This document shows positions 1 through 6,789 of a DNA stretch of 7,476 nt, in pieces. Source of the stretch: Alcanivorax sp. UBA4485 (lineage in GTDB: Bacteria; Pseudomonadota; Gammaproteobacteria; Pseudomonadales; Alcanivoracaceae); the NCBI GenBank assembly GCA_002389055.1, contig DGNT01000067.1:1-7476 (forward strand), read 5' to 3'. The notes under the pieces are model-generated. The model had not been told where the DNA came from and did not search any database. It worked only from the letters and a program-made list of their open reading frames with translations. Positions within the stretch are counted from its first letter, which is position 1. Every line of letters begins with the position of its first letter. Position numbers and translations under genes: made by a program.

Positions 1-914
1 TGGCGCCGGCCACCCAGAAATATCATATGGAAGACGTGCACCGCGCCGGCGGGGTGATGGGCATTCTCGGCGAACTGGACCGGGCCGGCCTGCTGCACCG
101 CGACCTGCCGATGGTGCATTCGGCCACCGTGGCCGAAGCGCTGGAACACTATGACGTGATGCTGACCGGCGACGACGGCGTGAGAAAGATGTTCACCGCC
201 GGCCCGGCGGGCATCCCCACCCAGACCGCGTTCAGCCAGGACACCCGCTGGGAGAGCCTGGACACCGACCGCGCCGGAGGCTGCATCCGCGATCTGGAGC
301 ACGCCTACAGCCGCGACGGCGGCCTGGCGGTGCTGTACGGCAACATCGCCGAGCGCGGCTGCATCGTCAAAACCGCTGGCGTGGACGATTCCATTCTCAC
401 CTTCAGCGGCCGGGCGCGGGTGTTCGAATCCCAGGATTCGGCGGTGCGCGCCATCCTCGGCGACGAGATCGTCGCCGGCGACGTGGTGGTGATCCGCTAC
501 GAGGGCCCGAAAGGCGGTCCGGGCATGCAGGAAATGCTCTACCCCACCAGCTACCTGAAATCCAAGGGCCTGGGCAAAAGCTGCGCGCTGCTCACCGACG
601 GCCGCTTCTCCGGCGGCACCTCCGGCCTGTCCATCGGCCATGCCTCGCCGGAAGCCGCCGAGCAGGGCGCCATCGGCCTGGTCCGCGAGGGGGACGTGAT
701 TGACATCGACATCCCCAAGCGCACCATCGAGCTGCGCGTCGACGACGCCGAGCTGGCGCAGCGCCGGGAAAAAATGGACGCCAGCGGCAAGCTCGCCTGG
801 CGCCCCCGCGAGATGCGCCAGCGCAAGGTGTCCACGGCTCTGAAAGCCTACGCCGCCCTGACCACCAGCGCCGACCGGGGCGCGGTGCGCGACCTCAGCC
901 AGATCGGCGAATAG
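1..914 (+). CDS. ilvD: Dihydroxy-acid dehydratase, C-terminal half (5' end outside window)
   Basis: This is the 3' part of ilvD; the frame is open from base 3 and gives 303 codons before TAG at 912-914. The enzyme dehydrates 2,3-dihydroxy-isovalerate and 2,3-dihydroxy-3-methylvalerate to the 2-keto acids that precede valine/leucine and isoleucine, in the cytoplasm, using an Fe-S cluster and Mg2+. The fragment follows the C-terminal half of E. coli IlvD (616 aa) almost without gaps: it opens with [17 protein letters not shown] and later shows [16 protein letters not shown]. The IlvD/Edd signature [13 protein letters not shown] is at about 588-626, and its first Ser (codon 609-611) aligns with the Ser proposed as catalytic base in this family. 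The Fe-S cysteines belong to the missing N-terminal half. The ATG at 27 is an internal Met inside the conserved YHMEDVH block, not a start. No terminator is visible before the next gene, 37 bp downstream, so read-through is possible. Confidence 0.97.
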   Translation, partial: APATQKYHMEDVHRAGGVMGILGELDRAGLLHRDLPMVHSATVAEALEHYDVMLTGDDGVRKMFTAGPAGIPTQTAFSQDTRWESLDTDRAGGCIRDLEHAYSRDGGLAVLYGNIAERGCIVKTAGVDDSILTFSGRARVFESQDSAVRAILGDEIVAGDVVVIRYEGPKGGPGMQEMLYPTSYLKSKGLGKSCALLTDGRFSGGTSGLSIGHASPEAAEQGAIGLVREGDVIDIDIPKRTIELRVDDAELAQRREKMDASGKLAWRPREMRQRKVSTALKAYAALTTSADRGAVRDLSQIGE

Positions 915-936
915 CGCGACGCGCCACACCGACCAC

Positions 937-946
937 AAGGAAGGAA
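937..946 (+). promoter_or_regulatory. Ribosome binding site of the tandem HCCA-like gene
   Basis: A purine run AAGGAAGGAA ends 5 bases before the ATG at 952. It is the strongest Shine-Dalgarno match in the window and fixes the start of the downstream gene. Confidence 0.75.
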
Positions 947-951
947 CCGTC

Positions 952-2268
952 ATGAGCTTGCAGCGTACATTGATGCCGCTTGCCGCCGGCTTGATCACCG
1001 GCGCCGGCACCCAACGCTGGCGTCACCGGCTGGCGGAGTGGCGGCGCCGCCTGCGCGGCCGCCCCCACGAGGCGACCTTTTACTTCCGCATCGACGACCC
1101 CTATTCCTGGCTGCTGGCCCAGGTGCTGCCGCGCTTCGCCGAACATTTCGGCGTGCGCGTCACCCCGCGGGTGATGCTCTATCTGGACCGCTCCATGTAC
1201 CCGGAGCCGGACATGCTGCGCGAGCTGGCGCCCAAGGACGCCGCCGCCCTGGCCGGTCTGCACGACCTGAGCTTCCCGGCGGACTGGCGCGTTCCCGACC
1301 GGGAGACCGCCCTGGCGGCCACCCGCTGCTTGCTCAAACACGAACACGACGAACGCTTCTGGAGCCTGGCTCACGCACTGTCCGACGCCCTCTGGCGCGG
1401 CGACCAGGAGGCCCTGCAACGGCTGGTGACAGAACACGGCCAGCAACCGGAGGACCAGGCCCAGCTGGCCCTGGAAGCGCGCCGCGACCAGTTCCTCAAG
1501 GACGGCCACTACCTCACCGGCACCCTGCAGTACGGCGGCGAATGGTATTGGAGCCTGGAGCGCCTGGACCACCTGGCCCACCGGCTGGAGCAGCTGGGCC
1601 AGGGCGGCGGCCCCTGGCCGCTGGACTACGGGCGCGCCAAACAGGCGCTGCTGCCCGGCGCCCCGGCGGCCCCTGCCGGCGACGATGAACCGGCGCCGGT
1701 GCTGGAGATGTTCTTCTCGTTCCGCAGCCCCTATTCCTATATCGCGCTGCCCCGCGCCTACGCGCTGGCCGACCACTACGGCCTGACGCTGCGGCTGCGC
1801 CCGGTGCTGCCGATGGTGATGCGCGGGCTGAGCGTACCGCGCGCCAAGCGCTTCTATATTCTCACCGACGCGGCCCGCGAGGCGCGCCTGCACGACGTGC
1901 CTTTCGGCCGCGCCTGCGACCCGCTGGGCAAGGGCGTGGAACGTTGCATGGCGCTGTGGCCGTTCGCGGAAAAAGAGGGCCGCCTGCGCGAATGGCTGCT
2001 GCACGCCGGGGAAGGCATCTGGAGCCAGGGCGTGGACGCGGCCAGCGACGCCGGCCTGCGCAAGCTGGTCACGGCGGCGGGCATGAACTGGAACCGGGCG
2101 CGCCGCTGGTTGGACGACGACCAGTGGCAGGGCGACGCCGAGGCCAACCGGGAAGCCATGGTGGCCGCCGGCAGTTGGGGCGTACCCAGCTTCCGCGTCA
2201 ATGACCGCCTGGTGTGGGGCCAGGACCGCTTTGCCCTGATTGAACAGACATTACAATCCGGTCATTGA
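952..2268 (+). CDS. Tandem DsbA/HCCA-isomerase-like thioredoxin-fold protein (438 aa)
   Basis: Two thioredoxin-fold domains of the DSBA/2-hydroxychromene-2-carboxylate (HCCA) isomerase type lie in one chain. HCCA isomerases are glutathione-using relatives of kappa-class GST. Domain 2 (about 250-435) looks intact: SFRSPYSYIA has Ser259-Pro260 at the position of catalytic Ser11 of the naphthalene-pathway enzyme, and it ends with the cis-Pro motif GVPSF (410-414) and WGQDR (422-426). Domain 1 (about 41-210) begins FYFRIDDPYSWLL, placing Asp49 at the catalytic Ser position, and its closing motif reads LTGTLQYGGEWYW (188-200), so the GVP cis-Pro triplet is replaced by TGT. Domain 1 is therefore probably non-catalytic. 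No CxxC is present, so this is not a disulfide oxidase. The N-terminus has a short hydrophobic patch (about 7-19) followed by many Arg but no convincing signal peptide, so I expect a cytoplasmic protein. The start is fixed by a strong ribosome binding site. The substrate is unknown; no aromatic-degradation genes are nearby. Confidence 0.85.
   Translation: MSLQRTLMPLAAGLITGAGTQRWRHRLAEWRRRLRGRPHEATFYFRIDDPYSWLLAQVLPRFAEHFGVRVTPRVMLYLDRSMYPEPDMLRELAPKDAAALAGLHDLSFPADWRVPDRETALAATRCLLKHEHDERFWSLAHALSDALWRGDQEALQRLVTEHGQQPEDQAQLALEARRDQFLKDGHYLTGTLQYGGEWYWSLERLDHLAHRLEQLGQGGGPWPLDYGRAKQALLPGAPAAPAGDDEPAPVLEMFFSFRSPYSYIALPRAYALADHYGLTLRLRPVLPMVMRGLSVPRAKRFYILTDAAREARLHDVPFGRACDPLGKGVERCMALWPFAEKEGRLREWLLHAGEGIWSQGVDAASDAGLRKLVTAAGMNWNRARRWLDDDQWQGDAEANREAMVAAGSWGVPSFRVNDRLVWGQDRFALIEQTLQSGH
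2231..2257 (+). promoter_or_regulatory. Possible sigma70-type promoter for the MAPEG/reductase pair
   Basis: A locally AT-rich patch at the end of the upstream gene contains TACAAT (2252-2257), five of six matches to the -10 consensus. TTGCCC (2231-2236) lies upstream with a short 15-base spacer. A transcript from here would start near 2264 and carry the REP hairpin in its leader. The -35 is weak and the evidence is motif-only. Confidence 0.22.
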
Positions 2269-2290
2269 TCGGGATGCGGAATATAGCGAC

Positions 2291-2319
2291 TGTAGGCGCG
2301 GGCCCTGCCCGCTCCCACA
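2291..2319 (-). repeat. REP-type palindromic element 1 (minus orientation)
   Basis: Read on the minus strand this begins TGTGGGAGCGGGC, the head of Pseudomonas-style REP elements. The core is GCGGGC (2298-2303), loop CCT, GCCCGC (2307-2312). Outside the core the pairing continues imperfectly, TGTAGGC at 2291-2297 against TCCCACA at 2313-2319, so the whole element is a near-palindrome. It occupies the 72-bp gap between the HCCA-like and MAPEG genes and lies only 6 bases upstream of the MAPEG ribosome binding site. It shares its 13-base head with the two other copies in the window. Confidence 0.75.
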
Positions 2320-2325
2320 AAAAAC

Positions 2326-2331
2326 GAGAGG
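2326..2331 (+). promoter_or_regulatory. Ribosome binding site of the MAPEG gene
   Basis: GAGAGG lies 9 bases before the ATG at 2341 and supports that start. Confidence 0.5.
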
Positions 2332-2340
2332 CTTAAAAGC

Positions 2341-2727
2341 ATGACGTTAGCGTATTGGTGTGTTCTGGCGGCGATTTTGCTGCCCTATGCCTTCACCGGC
2401 TTTGCCAAGTTCCAGGGTGGTTTCGGTCTCAACGAGAACAAGAACCCCCGTGAGTTTCTGGAAAAACTGGACGGTGCCCGCAAGCGCGCCCACTGGGCGC
2501 AACAGAACAGCTTCGAGATTCTGCCCGGCTTCGCCGCGGCGGTGATCATCGCGCACCTGGCCGGCACCGCGCCGCAGGCCACCATCGACGGCATCGCCCT
2601 GGCGTTCGTGCTCAGCCGCGTGCTGTTCGGCATCTGCTACATCGGCGACTGGGCCAGCGCCCGCTCCCTGGTGTGGTTCTTCGGCATGGGCTGCATCGTC
2701 GCCCTGTTCGTGGGCGTGGCCGGCTGA
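2341..2727 (+). CDS. MAPEG-family integral membrane protein (128 aa)
   Basis: A small inner-membrane protein of the MAPEG superfamily, which includes microsomal glutathione S-transferases and many uncharacterised bacterial members. Four hydrophobic segments are visible, roughly residues 3-24, 60-76, 81-101 and 109-127. The family blocks are present: NENKNPREFLEKLDGARKRA (31-50) in the first cytosolic loop, AQQNSFEILPGFAAAVIIAH (53-72) leading into helix 2, and LSRVLFGICYIGD (91-103) in helix 3. Length is typical for bacterial MAPEG proteins. The ATG has a GAGAGG ribosome binding site 9 bases upstream. The stop is followed after 13 bases by the ferredoxin-reductase gene, so the two are probably co-transcribed. 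Glutathione transferase activity cannot be assumed, because most bacterial members have no known substrate. Confidence 0.88.
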   Translation: MTLAYWCVLAAILLPYAFTGFAKFQGGFGLNENKNPREFLEKLDGARKRAHWAQQNSFEILPGFAAAVIIAHLAGTAPQATIDGIALAFVLSRVLFGICYIGDWASARSLVWFFGMGCIVALFVGVAG

Positions 2728-2740
2728 GCCGACGCCCATT

Positions 2741-3733
2741 ATGACCTTCCGTGTGGGGATCAACGGCCGTCACGTCTTGAACTGCGCGCCGGACGTCCCC
2801 ATTCTCACCGCGGCCCGCGACGCGGGCTTCGGTTTTCCACACGCCTGCCGCAACGGCGTCTGCCTGCGCTGCCAGGGCCGCCTGACGGCCGGAGCGGTAC
2901 GCCACGGCGGCAGCGGCAACATCATCCACGCCCACGGGCCCGGCGCCGACCGGGTGCTATACTGCGTGGCCATTCCGATCAGCGATTGCGAGATCGACGT
3001 GCCAGAGACGACCGCACCGGGCGAGCTGCCCGTGCACCAAGTGCAATGCCAGATTATCGAGCGCGAGCCGCTCAACCACGACGTGACCCGCGTATGGCTG
3101 CGCCTGCCCGCCGGTAAAGCGATCCGTTGGCACGCCGGCCAGTACCTGACACTGTCACTGTCCCACGGCGAATACCCGTTCTCGATCGCCAACCCGCCCG
3201 GTGGCCGGGATCTGGAGCTGCACGTACGCCACGGCGACGACAACAGCGCCGCCCACGCCATCATGGCCGACCTCAACGATCAGGCCACGGTCACCGTGAG
3301 CCTGCCCGGTGGGCGTCGCTTTATCGACCGGGCCCCGGACCGTCCACTATGGTTTATTTGTGGCTCCACCGGGTTTGCACCGGTAAAGGCGATGATCGAG
3401 CGGCTGATCGAGCTGGAGTACCCGCACCCGGTGCGCCTGTTCTGGGGCGCCCGCGTGGAGGAAGACCTCTACCTGCCGGACCTGCCGGGGCAATGGCGCC
3501 GCCAGCTGGCGGATTTCCACGCGGTCACCGCGCTGTCGGACATGAGCCGCCCCGGCCACGCCCAGGGGCTGGTCCACGAGGCCGCCCTGGAAGCCCTCGC
3601 CGAGCCGCTGGCGCCGCTGTTCTATGTGGGCGGCTCCCCGGCCATGGCCTGGTCGGTCTTCGACGACCTGGTAGCGGAGGGCGTGCCGGCCAAGAACATC
3701 CACTCCGACGTGTTTGATTACGCCCCGCGTTAG
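2741..3733 (+). CDS. [2Fe-2S] ferredoxin / FAD-NAD(P)H oxidoreductase fusion, Fre-like (330 aa)
   Basis: A cytoplasmic electron-transfer flavoprotein in three parts. Residues 1-85 form a plant-type ferredoxin domain whose Cys36, Cys41, Cys44 and Cys75 (CX4CX2CX30C) ligate a [2Fe-2S] cluster. Residues about 100-195 form the FAD-binding barrel, with AGQYLTLSL and then YPFSIAN (145-151). Residues about 200-330 form the NAD(P)H domain: FICGSTGFAPVKAMIE (G208-P214 is the nucleotide loop), LFWGARVEEDLYLPDL, FYVGGSPAMAWSV and the ending SDVFDYAPR. The reductase half resembles E. coli Fre and LuxG flavin reductases and the reductases annotated as CDP-6-deoxy-glucoseen reductase; the same domain order is used by oxygenase reductases such as those of phenol hydroxylase. 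The usual FAD-motif Arg (RPFS in Fre) is Tyr145 here. No oxygenase partner is in the window. There is no clear Shine-Dalgarno before the ATG, so translation is probably coupled to the MAPEG gene. The physiological acceptor is unknown. Confidence 0.88.
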   Translation: MTFRVGINGRHVLNCAPDVPILTAARDAGFGFPHACRNGVCLRCQGRLTAGAVRHGGSGNIIHAHGPGADRVLYCVAIPISDCEIDVPETTAPGELPVHQVQCQIIEREPLNHDVTRVWLRLPAGKAIRWHAGQYLTLSLSHGEYPFSIANPPGGRDLELHVRHGDDNSAAHAIMADLNDQATVTVSLPGGRRFIDRAPDRPLWFICGSTGFAPVKAMIERLIELEYPHPVRLFWGARVEEDLYLPDLPGQWRRQLADFHAVTALSDMSRPGHAQGLVHEAALEALAEPLAPLFYVGGSPAMAWSVFDDLVAEGVPAKNIHSDVFDYAPR

Positions 3734-3743
3734 GCCGCGCTTG

Positions 3744-3771
3744 CCTTTCGCGGGCAGGGCCCGCTCCCACA
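3744..3771 (-). repeat. REP-type palindromic element 2 (minus orientation)
   Basis: On the minus strand this starts TGTGGGAGCGGGC and ends GCGAAAGG. The hairpin core is GCGGGC (3750-3755), loop AGG, GCCCGC (3759-3764). Over 28 bases it matches the copy at 7355-7382 (opposite orientation) with a single difference in the loop. It sits in the 120-bp gap between the reductase stop and the pqiA start. The element may also help separate the two transcription units, but there is no T-tract to make it an intrinsic terminator. Confidence 0.82.
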
Positions 3772-3796
3772 GGGTACTCCGGATCATAGGTGCTGC

Positions 3797-3826
3797 TTGC
3801 GGCTCATCACCACTGGTCGGCACAAT
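3797..3826 (+). promoter_or_regulatory. Weak candidate promoter upstream of pqiA
   Basis: TTGCGG (3797-3802) and CACAAT (3821-3826) are spaced by 18 bases, giving a marginal sigma70-like match that would place the transcript start about 20 bases before the pqiA ATG. This is the only pairing I could see in the gap. I recognise no SoxR or SoxS site. If this promoter is real, the alternative TTG start at 3797 cannot be used. Confidence 0.15.
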
Positions 3827-3853
3827 GAGGCATCCTTCATCGACGGCCACCCC

Positions 3854-5155
3854 ATGGAAGAAGCCCGCCGACAGTCCTCCGACACTCTGGTGCCGTGCCC
3901 GCAGTGCGACCTGATTCTGTCGGTGGCGCCGCCGGCCCCCGGCGAATGGGTGCGCTGCCCGCGCTGCCGCCACCCGCTGGCCCGGCACACCGTTAACGAC
4001 CAGGCCAGCCCGGCCCTGGCCGCCAGTGCCCTGATCCTGCTGGCCGTGGCGCTGGCGTTTCCCTATATCCGTTTCGAAAAGAACGGCGTCAGCGACCAGA
4101 TGGGGCTGCTGGACGCCGCCACCCAGCTGGCCGCGTTTCATCACCCGGCCCTGGCGGTGGTGGTGTTCGCCACCATCGTGGTGATCCCGGCCTGCTTTCT
4201 GATCGCGCTGCTGTGGGTGCACGCCAGCCTGGCCCGGTCCGCCCCGCTGGCCGGCACCGCGATGCTGGTGCGCGCCCTGCCCCGCTGGCGCCCCTGGATG
4301 ATGGCCGATGTGTTCGCCATCGCCGCCCTGGTCAGCCTGATCAAGATCGCCGGTATGGCCCAGGTCGCCCTGAAGCCGGGCTTTTGGGCGTTCTCAGGCT
4401 TCGCGCTGGCGCTGCTGGTGACCGTGCAGCGCCTGCACCCGCTGGCACTGTGGGTACGGCTCACCGGCCCGCCGCAAGCACCGGCGGGCACCCGGCCCGG
4501 TCTCACCGCCGGCGAACAAGGGCTGATCGGCTGCGAGCAATGCGGCCAGCTGCAACGCCTCGACAGCCACCGCCATTGCCAGCGCTGCGGCGGCACTCTG
4601 CATCCGCGCCAGCCGGCCAGCCTGCAGCGCACCTGGGCGTTGCTGATCGCCGCCACGCTGCTGTGCTTTCCCGCGCATCTGTATCCGATCATGGCCACCA
4701 CCAGCCTCGGCAACACCCAGCCGTCGACGATCATTTCCGGTGTCCTGCAATTCCTGTCCCACGGCGACTGGCCGATCGCGTTGATCATTTTCTCCGCCAG
4801 CGTTCTGGTACCCTTTGGCAAGATCATGGCGCTCGCCTGGCTGTGCCTGGCGGTGCGCCGAGAGGCACCGCTGGATATGCAGGCGCAAATGCGTCTTTAT
4901 AGAATCACCGAATGGGTGGGACGCTGGTCGATGATCGATGTGTTCGTGGTCGCCATCGTGGTGGCCCTGGTGCGGCTCGGTAACTTGATGTCGGTGACCC
5001 CGGGTCCCGGCGGGGTCGCCTTTGCCGCCGTGGTGGTGCTGACCATGCTGGCCGCGTTCAGCTTCGACCCCAGGCTGCTGTGGGACCGCCAGCCGACCAG
5101 TGAGGCGTCGTCCGATGCGGCGCGACCCGCAACCCCGACAATGGCAGACCAATGA
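3854..5155 (+). CDS. pqiA: Intermembrane transport protein PqiA (433 aa)
   Basis: Polytopic inner-membrane component of the Pqi lipid-transport system, paralogous to YebS/LetA. It consists of two PqiA modules. Each has a four-cysteine zinc-ribbon-like segment (C15/C18/C35/C38 and C227/C230/C242/C245, counting from ATG 3854) followed by four predicted membrane helices. Module 1 helices lie near 55-75, 95-122, 148-168 and 175-195. Module 2 contains the conserved PSTIISGVLQFL, VPFGKIMALAWLC and GRWSMIDVFVVAIVVALVRLG blocks. The end FDPRLLWDRQP matches E. coli PqiA (417 aa) closely. In E. coli the pqi operon responds to paraquat through SoxRS. The ATG at 3854 leaves 14 residues before the first Cys, as in E. 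coli, but has no clear Shine-Dalgarno; an in-frame TTG at 3797 (AGG 6 bases upstream) would add 19 residues and is the alternative. The stop overlaps the pqiB start as ATGA. Confidence 0.94.
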   Translation: MEEARRQSSDTLVPCPQCDLILSVAPPAPGEWVRCPRCRHPLARHTVNDQASPALAASALILLAVALAFPYIRFEKNGVSDQMGLLDAATQLAAFHHPALAVVVFATIVVIPACFLIALLWVHASLARSAPLAGTAMLVRALPRWRPWMMADVFAIAALVSLIKIAGMAQVALKPGFWAFSGFALALLVTVQRLHPLALWVRLTGPPQAPAGTRPGLTAGEQGLIGCEQCGQLQRLDSHRHCQRCGGTLHPRQPASLQRTWALLIAATLLCFPAHLYPIMATTSLGNTQPSTIISGVLQFLSHGDWPIALIIFSASVLVPFGKIMALAWLCLAVRREAPLDMQAQMRLYRITEWVGRWSMIDVFVVAIVVALVRLGNLMSVTPGPGGVAFAAVVVLTMLAAFSFDPRLLWDRQPTSEASSDAARPATPTMADQ

Positions 5156-6789
5156 CTTCCAAGCCCTCCCGCGCCATCGCCGAAAGCGTGCCCCGCCTGT
5201 CTCCGGTGTGGCTGATCCCGCTGGCCGCCCTGCTGATCGGCCTGTGGCTGGCGTTCGACCACCTGTCCGGCCAGGGCCCCACCATCACCCTCAAAATGCA
5301 GGACGCGGAAGGCATCGAAGCGGGCAAAACCGCGATCAAGACCCGCAGCGTGCAGGTCGGCACGGTGGAATCCGTGTCCCTGTCCGAAGACTTGCAGCAC
5401 ACCCTGATCACCGCCCGCATGCAGGACGGCAGCGACCGCATGCTTAACGAGGACACCCGCTTCTGGGTGGTCAAACCGCGCATCGGCCGTGAAGGCATCA
5501 GCGGGCTGGGCACGGTGTTGTCCGGCGCCTACATCGAGCTGCTGCCCGGCGACAGCGACGAGAAAAAGCGCCGCTTCACGGTGGAGGACCAGCCGCCGGT
5601 CACCGAGGCCGGCGCCGAAGGGCTCTACCTGACCCTGTTCAGCGAGCCCGGCAACAGCGTCACCACCGGCGACCCGATCACCTTCCGCAGCCTGACCGTG
5701 GGCCGGGTGGTGGAAACCGAATTCCTGGCCGACGAAAAACGCATCCGCCACCGCATCTTCGTGGAGCAGCCCTACGACGTGCTGGTCACCGACACCACCC
5801 GCTTCTGGAGCGTCTCCGGGATCGGTTTCCAGCTCGACACCCAGGGGTTCCGGGTCAACCTGCAATCCCTGGAAACCCTGCTCGGCGGCGGCGTGTCCTT
5901 CGGCGTGCCCGACGACACCATGCCCGCCGGCACCCCGGTGGAGGACGGCCGCGAATACACCCTCTACCCGGACCAGGAAACGGCCCGGCGTGGCCTGTTC
6001 GACCAGTACCTGGAATACGTGCTGCTGGTGGAGGACACCGTGCGCGGCCTGCGCCGGGGCGCGCCGGTGGAATACCGGGGCGTACGGGTGGGCACCGTGG
6101 AACAGGTGCCCTGGCGGTTCACCGCGGAACAACCGGATTCGCTCAACCGCTTTTCGATTCCGGTGCTGATCCGCATCGAGCCGCAGCGCATCGCCGGCGA
6201 CGGCGACGTGCTGCTGGACGACTGGCGCCGGCGCATGGAGCGCATGTTCCAGCGCGGCCTGCGCGCCAGCCTGAAATCCGGCAATCTGCTTACCGGCGCC
6301 CTGTTCGTGGACGTGCAGGTGCACAGCGATGCCCCGGAATACCGGATCGAACGCTTCGAAAACGTGCCGGTATTCCCCACCGTATCCGGCGGCCTGGCAC
6401 AGATCGAAGGGCAGATCGCCCAGCTTCTGGAGACCCTCAACGGCCTGCCGCTGCAGGACATCGCCGAAGGCCTGGACCGCAACCTGGCCGCCTCGGAAGG
6501 CGCCCTGCAGGAAATCGCCGCCACCGCCGACCGACTGGAAAAACTGCTCGGCGGCCCGGACATGCAGCGCCTGCCCGGCCGCCTCAACGACACGCTGTCG
6601 TCCCTGGAAAACACGCTGGATGGCCTGTCGGCGGGCGGCGACGGCCGCCAGATCGGCGATACCCTGCAGCGCCTGGAAAAAGTACTGCGCGACGTGGAGC
6701 CGGTGCTGCGCACCCTGCGCCAGCAACCCAATGCTCTGATCTTCCAACACGATCCGCCGGCGGATCCCGTGCCCAAGGCCCAGCCATGA
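5152..6789 (+). CDS. pqiB: Intermembrane transport protein PqiB, three MCE domains (545 aa)
   Basis: Periplasmic MCE protein that in E. coli assembles into a hexameric syringe-shaped tunnel thought to carry lipids between the inner and outer membranes. One N-terminal membrane anchor (about 17-36, SPVWLIPLAALLIGLWLAF) is followed by MCE domain 1 (about 42-136, with AEGIEAGKTAIKTRSVQVG and FWVVKPRIGREGISGLGT), MCE domain 2 (about 157-250, GDPITFRSLTVGRV) and MCE domain 3 (about 284-385, GAPVEYRGVRVGTVEQVPW, ending GNLLTGALFVDVQ). A long helical tail (about 410-525) is rich in Leu/Glu/Gln repeats and fits the coiled-coil needle. Length and every conserved block match E. coli PqiB (546 aa), including IPVLIRIEP and PTVSGGLAQIEGQI. 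The start overlaps the pqiA stop and the stop overlaps the pqiC start, both as ATGA, so translation is coupled. Confidence 0.97.
   Translation: MTSKPSRAIAESVPRLSPVWLIPLAALLIGLWLAFDHLSGQGPTITLKMQDAEGIEAGKTAIKTRSVQVGTVESVSLSEDLQHTLITARMQDGSDRMLNEDTRFWVVKPRIGREGISGLGTVLSGAYIELLPGDSDEKKRRFTVEDQPPVTEAGAEGLYLTLFSEPGNSVTTGDPITFRSLTVGRVVETEFLADEKRIRHRIFVEQPYDVLVTDTTRFWSVSGIGFQLDTQGFRVNLQSLETLLGGGVSFGVPDDTMPAGTPVEDGREYTLYPDQETARRGLFDQYLEYVLLVEDTVRGLRRGAPVEYRGVRVGTVEQVPWRFTAEQPDSLNRFSIPVLIRIEPQRIAGDGDVLLDDWRRRMERMFQRGLRASLKSGNLLTGALFVDVQVHSDAPEYRIERFENVPVFPTVSGGLAQIEGQIAQLLETLNGLPLQDIAEGLDRNLAASEGALQEIAATADRLEKLLGGPDMQRLPGRLNDTLSSLENTLDGLSAGGDGRQIGDTLQRLEKVLRDVEPVLRTLRQQPNALIFQHDPPADPVPKAQP
6751..6766. 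repeat. Perfect 16-bp palindrome at the end of pqiB
   Basis: GATCCGCCGGCGGATC reads the same on both strands. It lies inside the last codons of pqiB (encoding DPPADP), 19 bases before the pqiC ATG and 8 bases before its weak AAGG Shine-Dalgarno (6775-6778). In RNA it could only fold as a hairpin with a small loop. It may be chance in GC-rich coding DNA. Confidence 0.4.

Noticed and set aside
1..15. Near match (14 of 15 bases) between the window start and 7384-7398
   Set aside because: The first copy is inside ilvD and encodes the conserved APATQ stretch, with no REP flanks. In DNA this rich in GGC/GCC a short match of this kind is likely chance.
895..2004. A 369-codon minus-strand open frame antisense to the tandem HCCA-like gene
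   Set aside because: Same pattern: low-complexity Gln/His/Ala/Gly-rich translation opposite a convincing two-domain protein with a good ribosome binding site.
2258..2272. Small imperfect hairpin around the stop codon of the tandem HCCA-like gene
   Set aside because: It has only a 6-bp stem with one wobble pair and no T-run, too weak to call a terminator.
2741..3733. Assignment as a CDP-6-deoxy-glucoseen reductase of sugar synthesis
   Set aside because: The name is often given to ferredoxin-reductase fusions by similarity, but no deoxysugar genes are present and the reductase half is closer to Fre/LuxG. I kept a general oxidoreductase call.
3347..4222. A 291-codon minus-strand open frame spanning the gap between the reductase and pqiA
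   Set aside because: It covers parts of two well-supported genes and translates the REP element. No domain is recognisable in it.
4897..6750. A 617-codon minus-strand open frame antisense to pqiB
   Set aside because: It is opposite a protein that matches PqiB over its full length. Its translation is rich in His, Gln, Ala and Val with no recognisable domain, the usual product of reading GC-rich coding DNA backwards. No ribosome binding site was seen.
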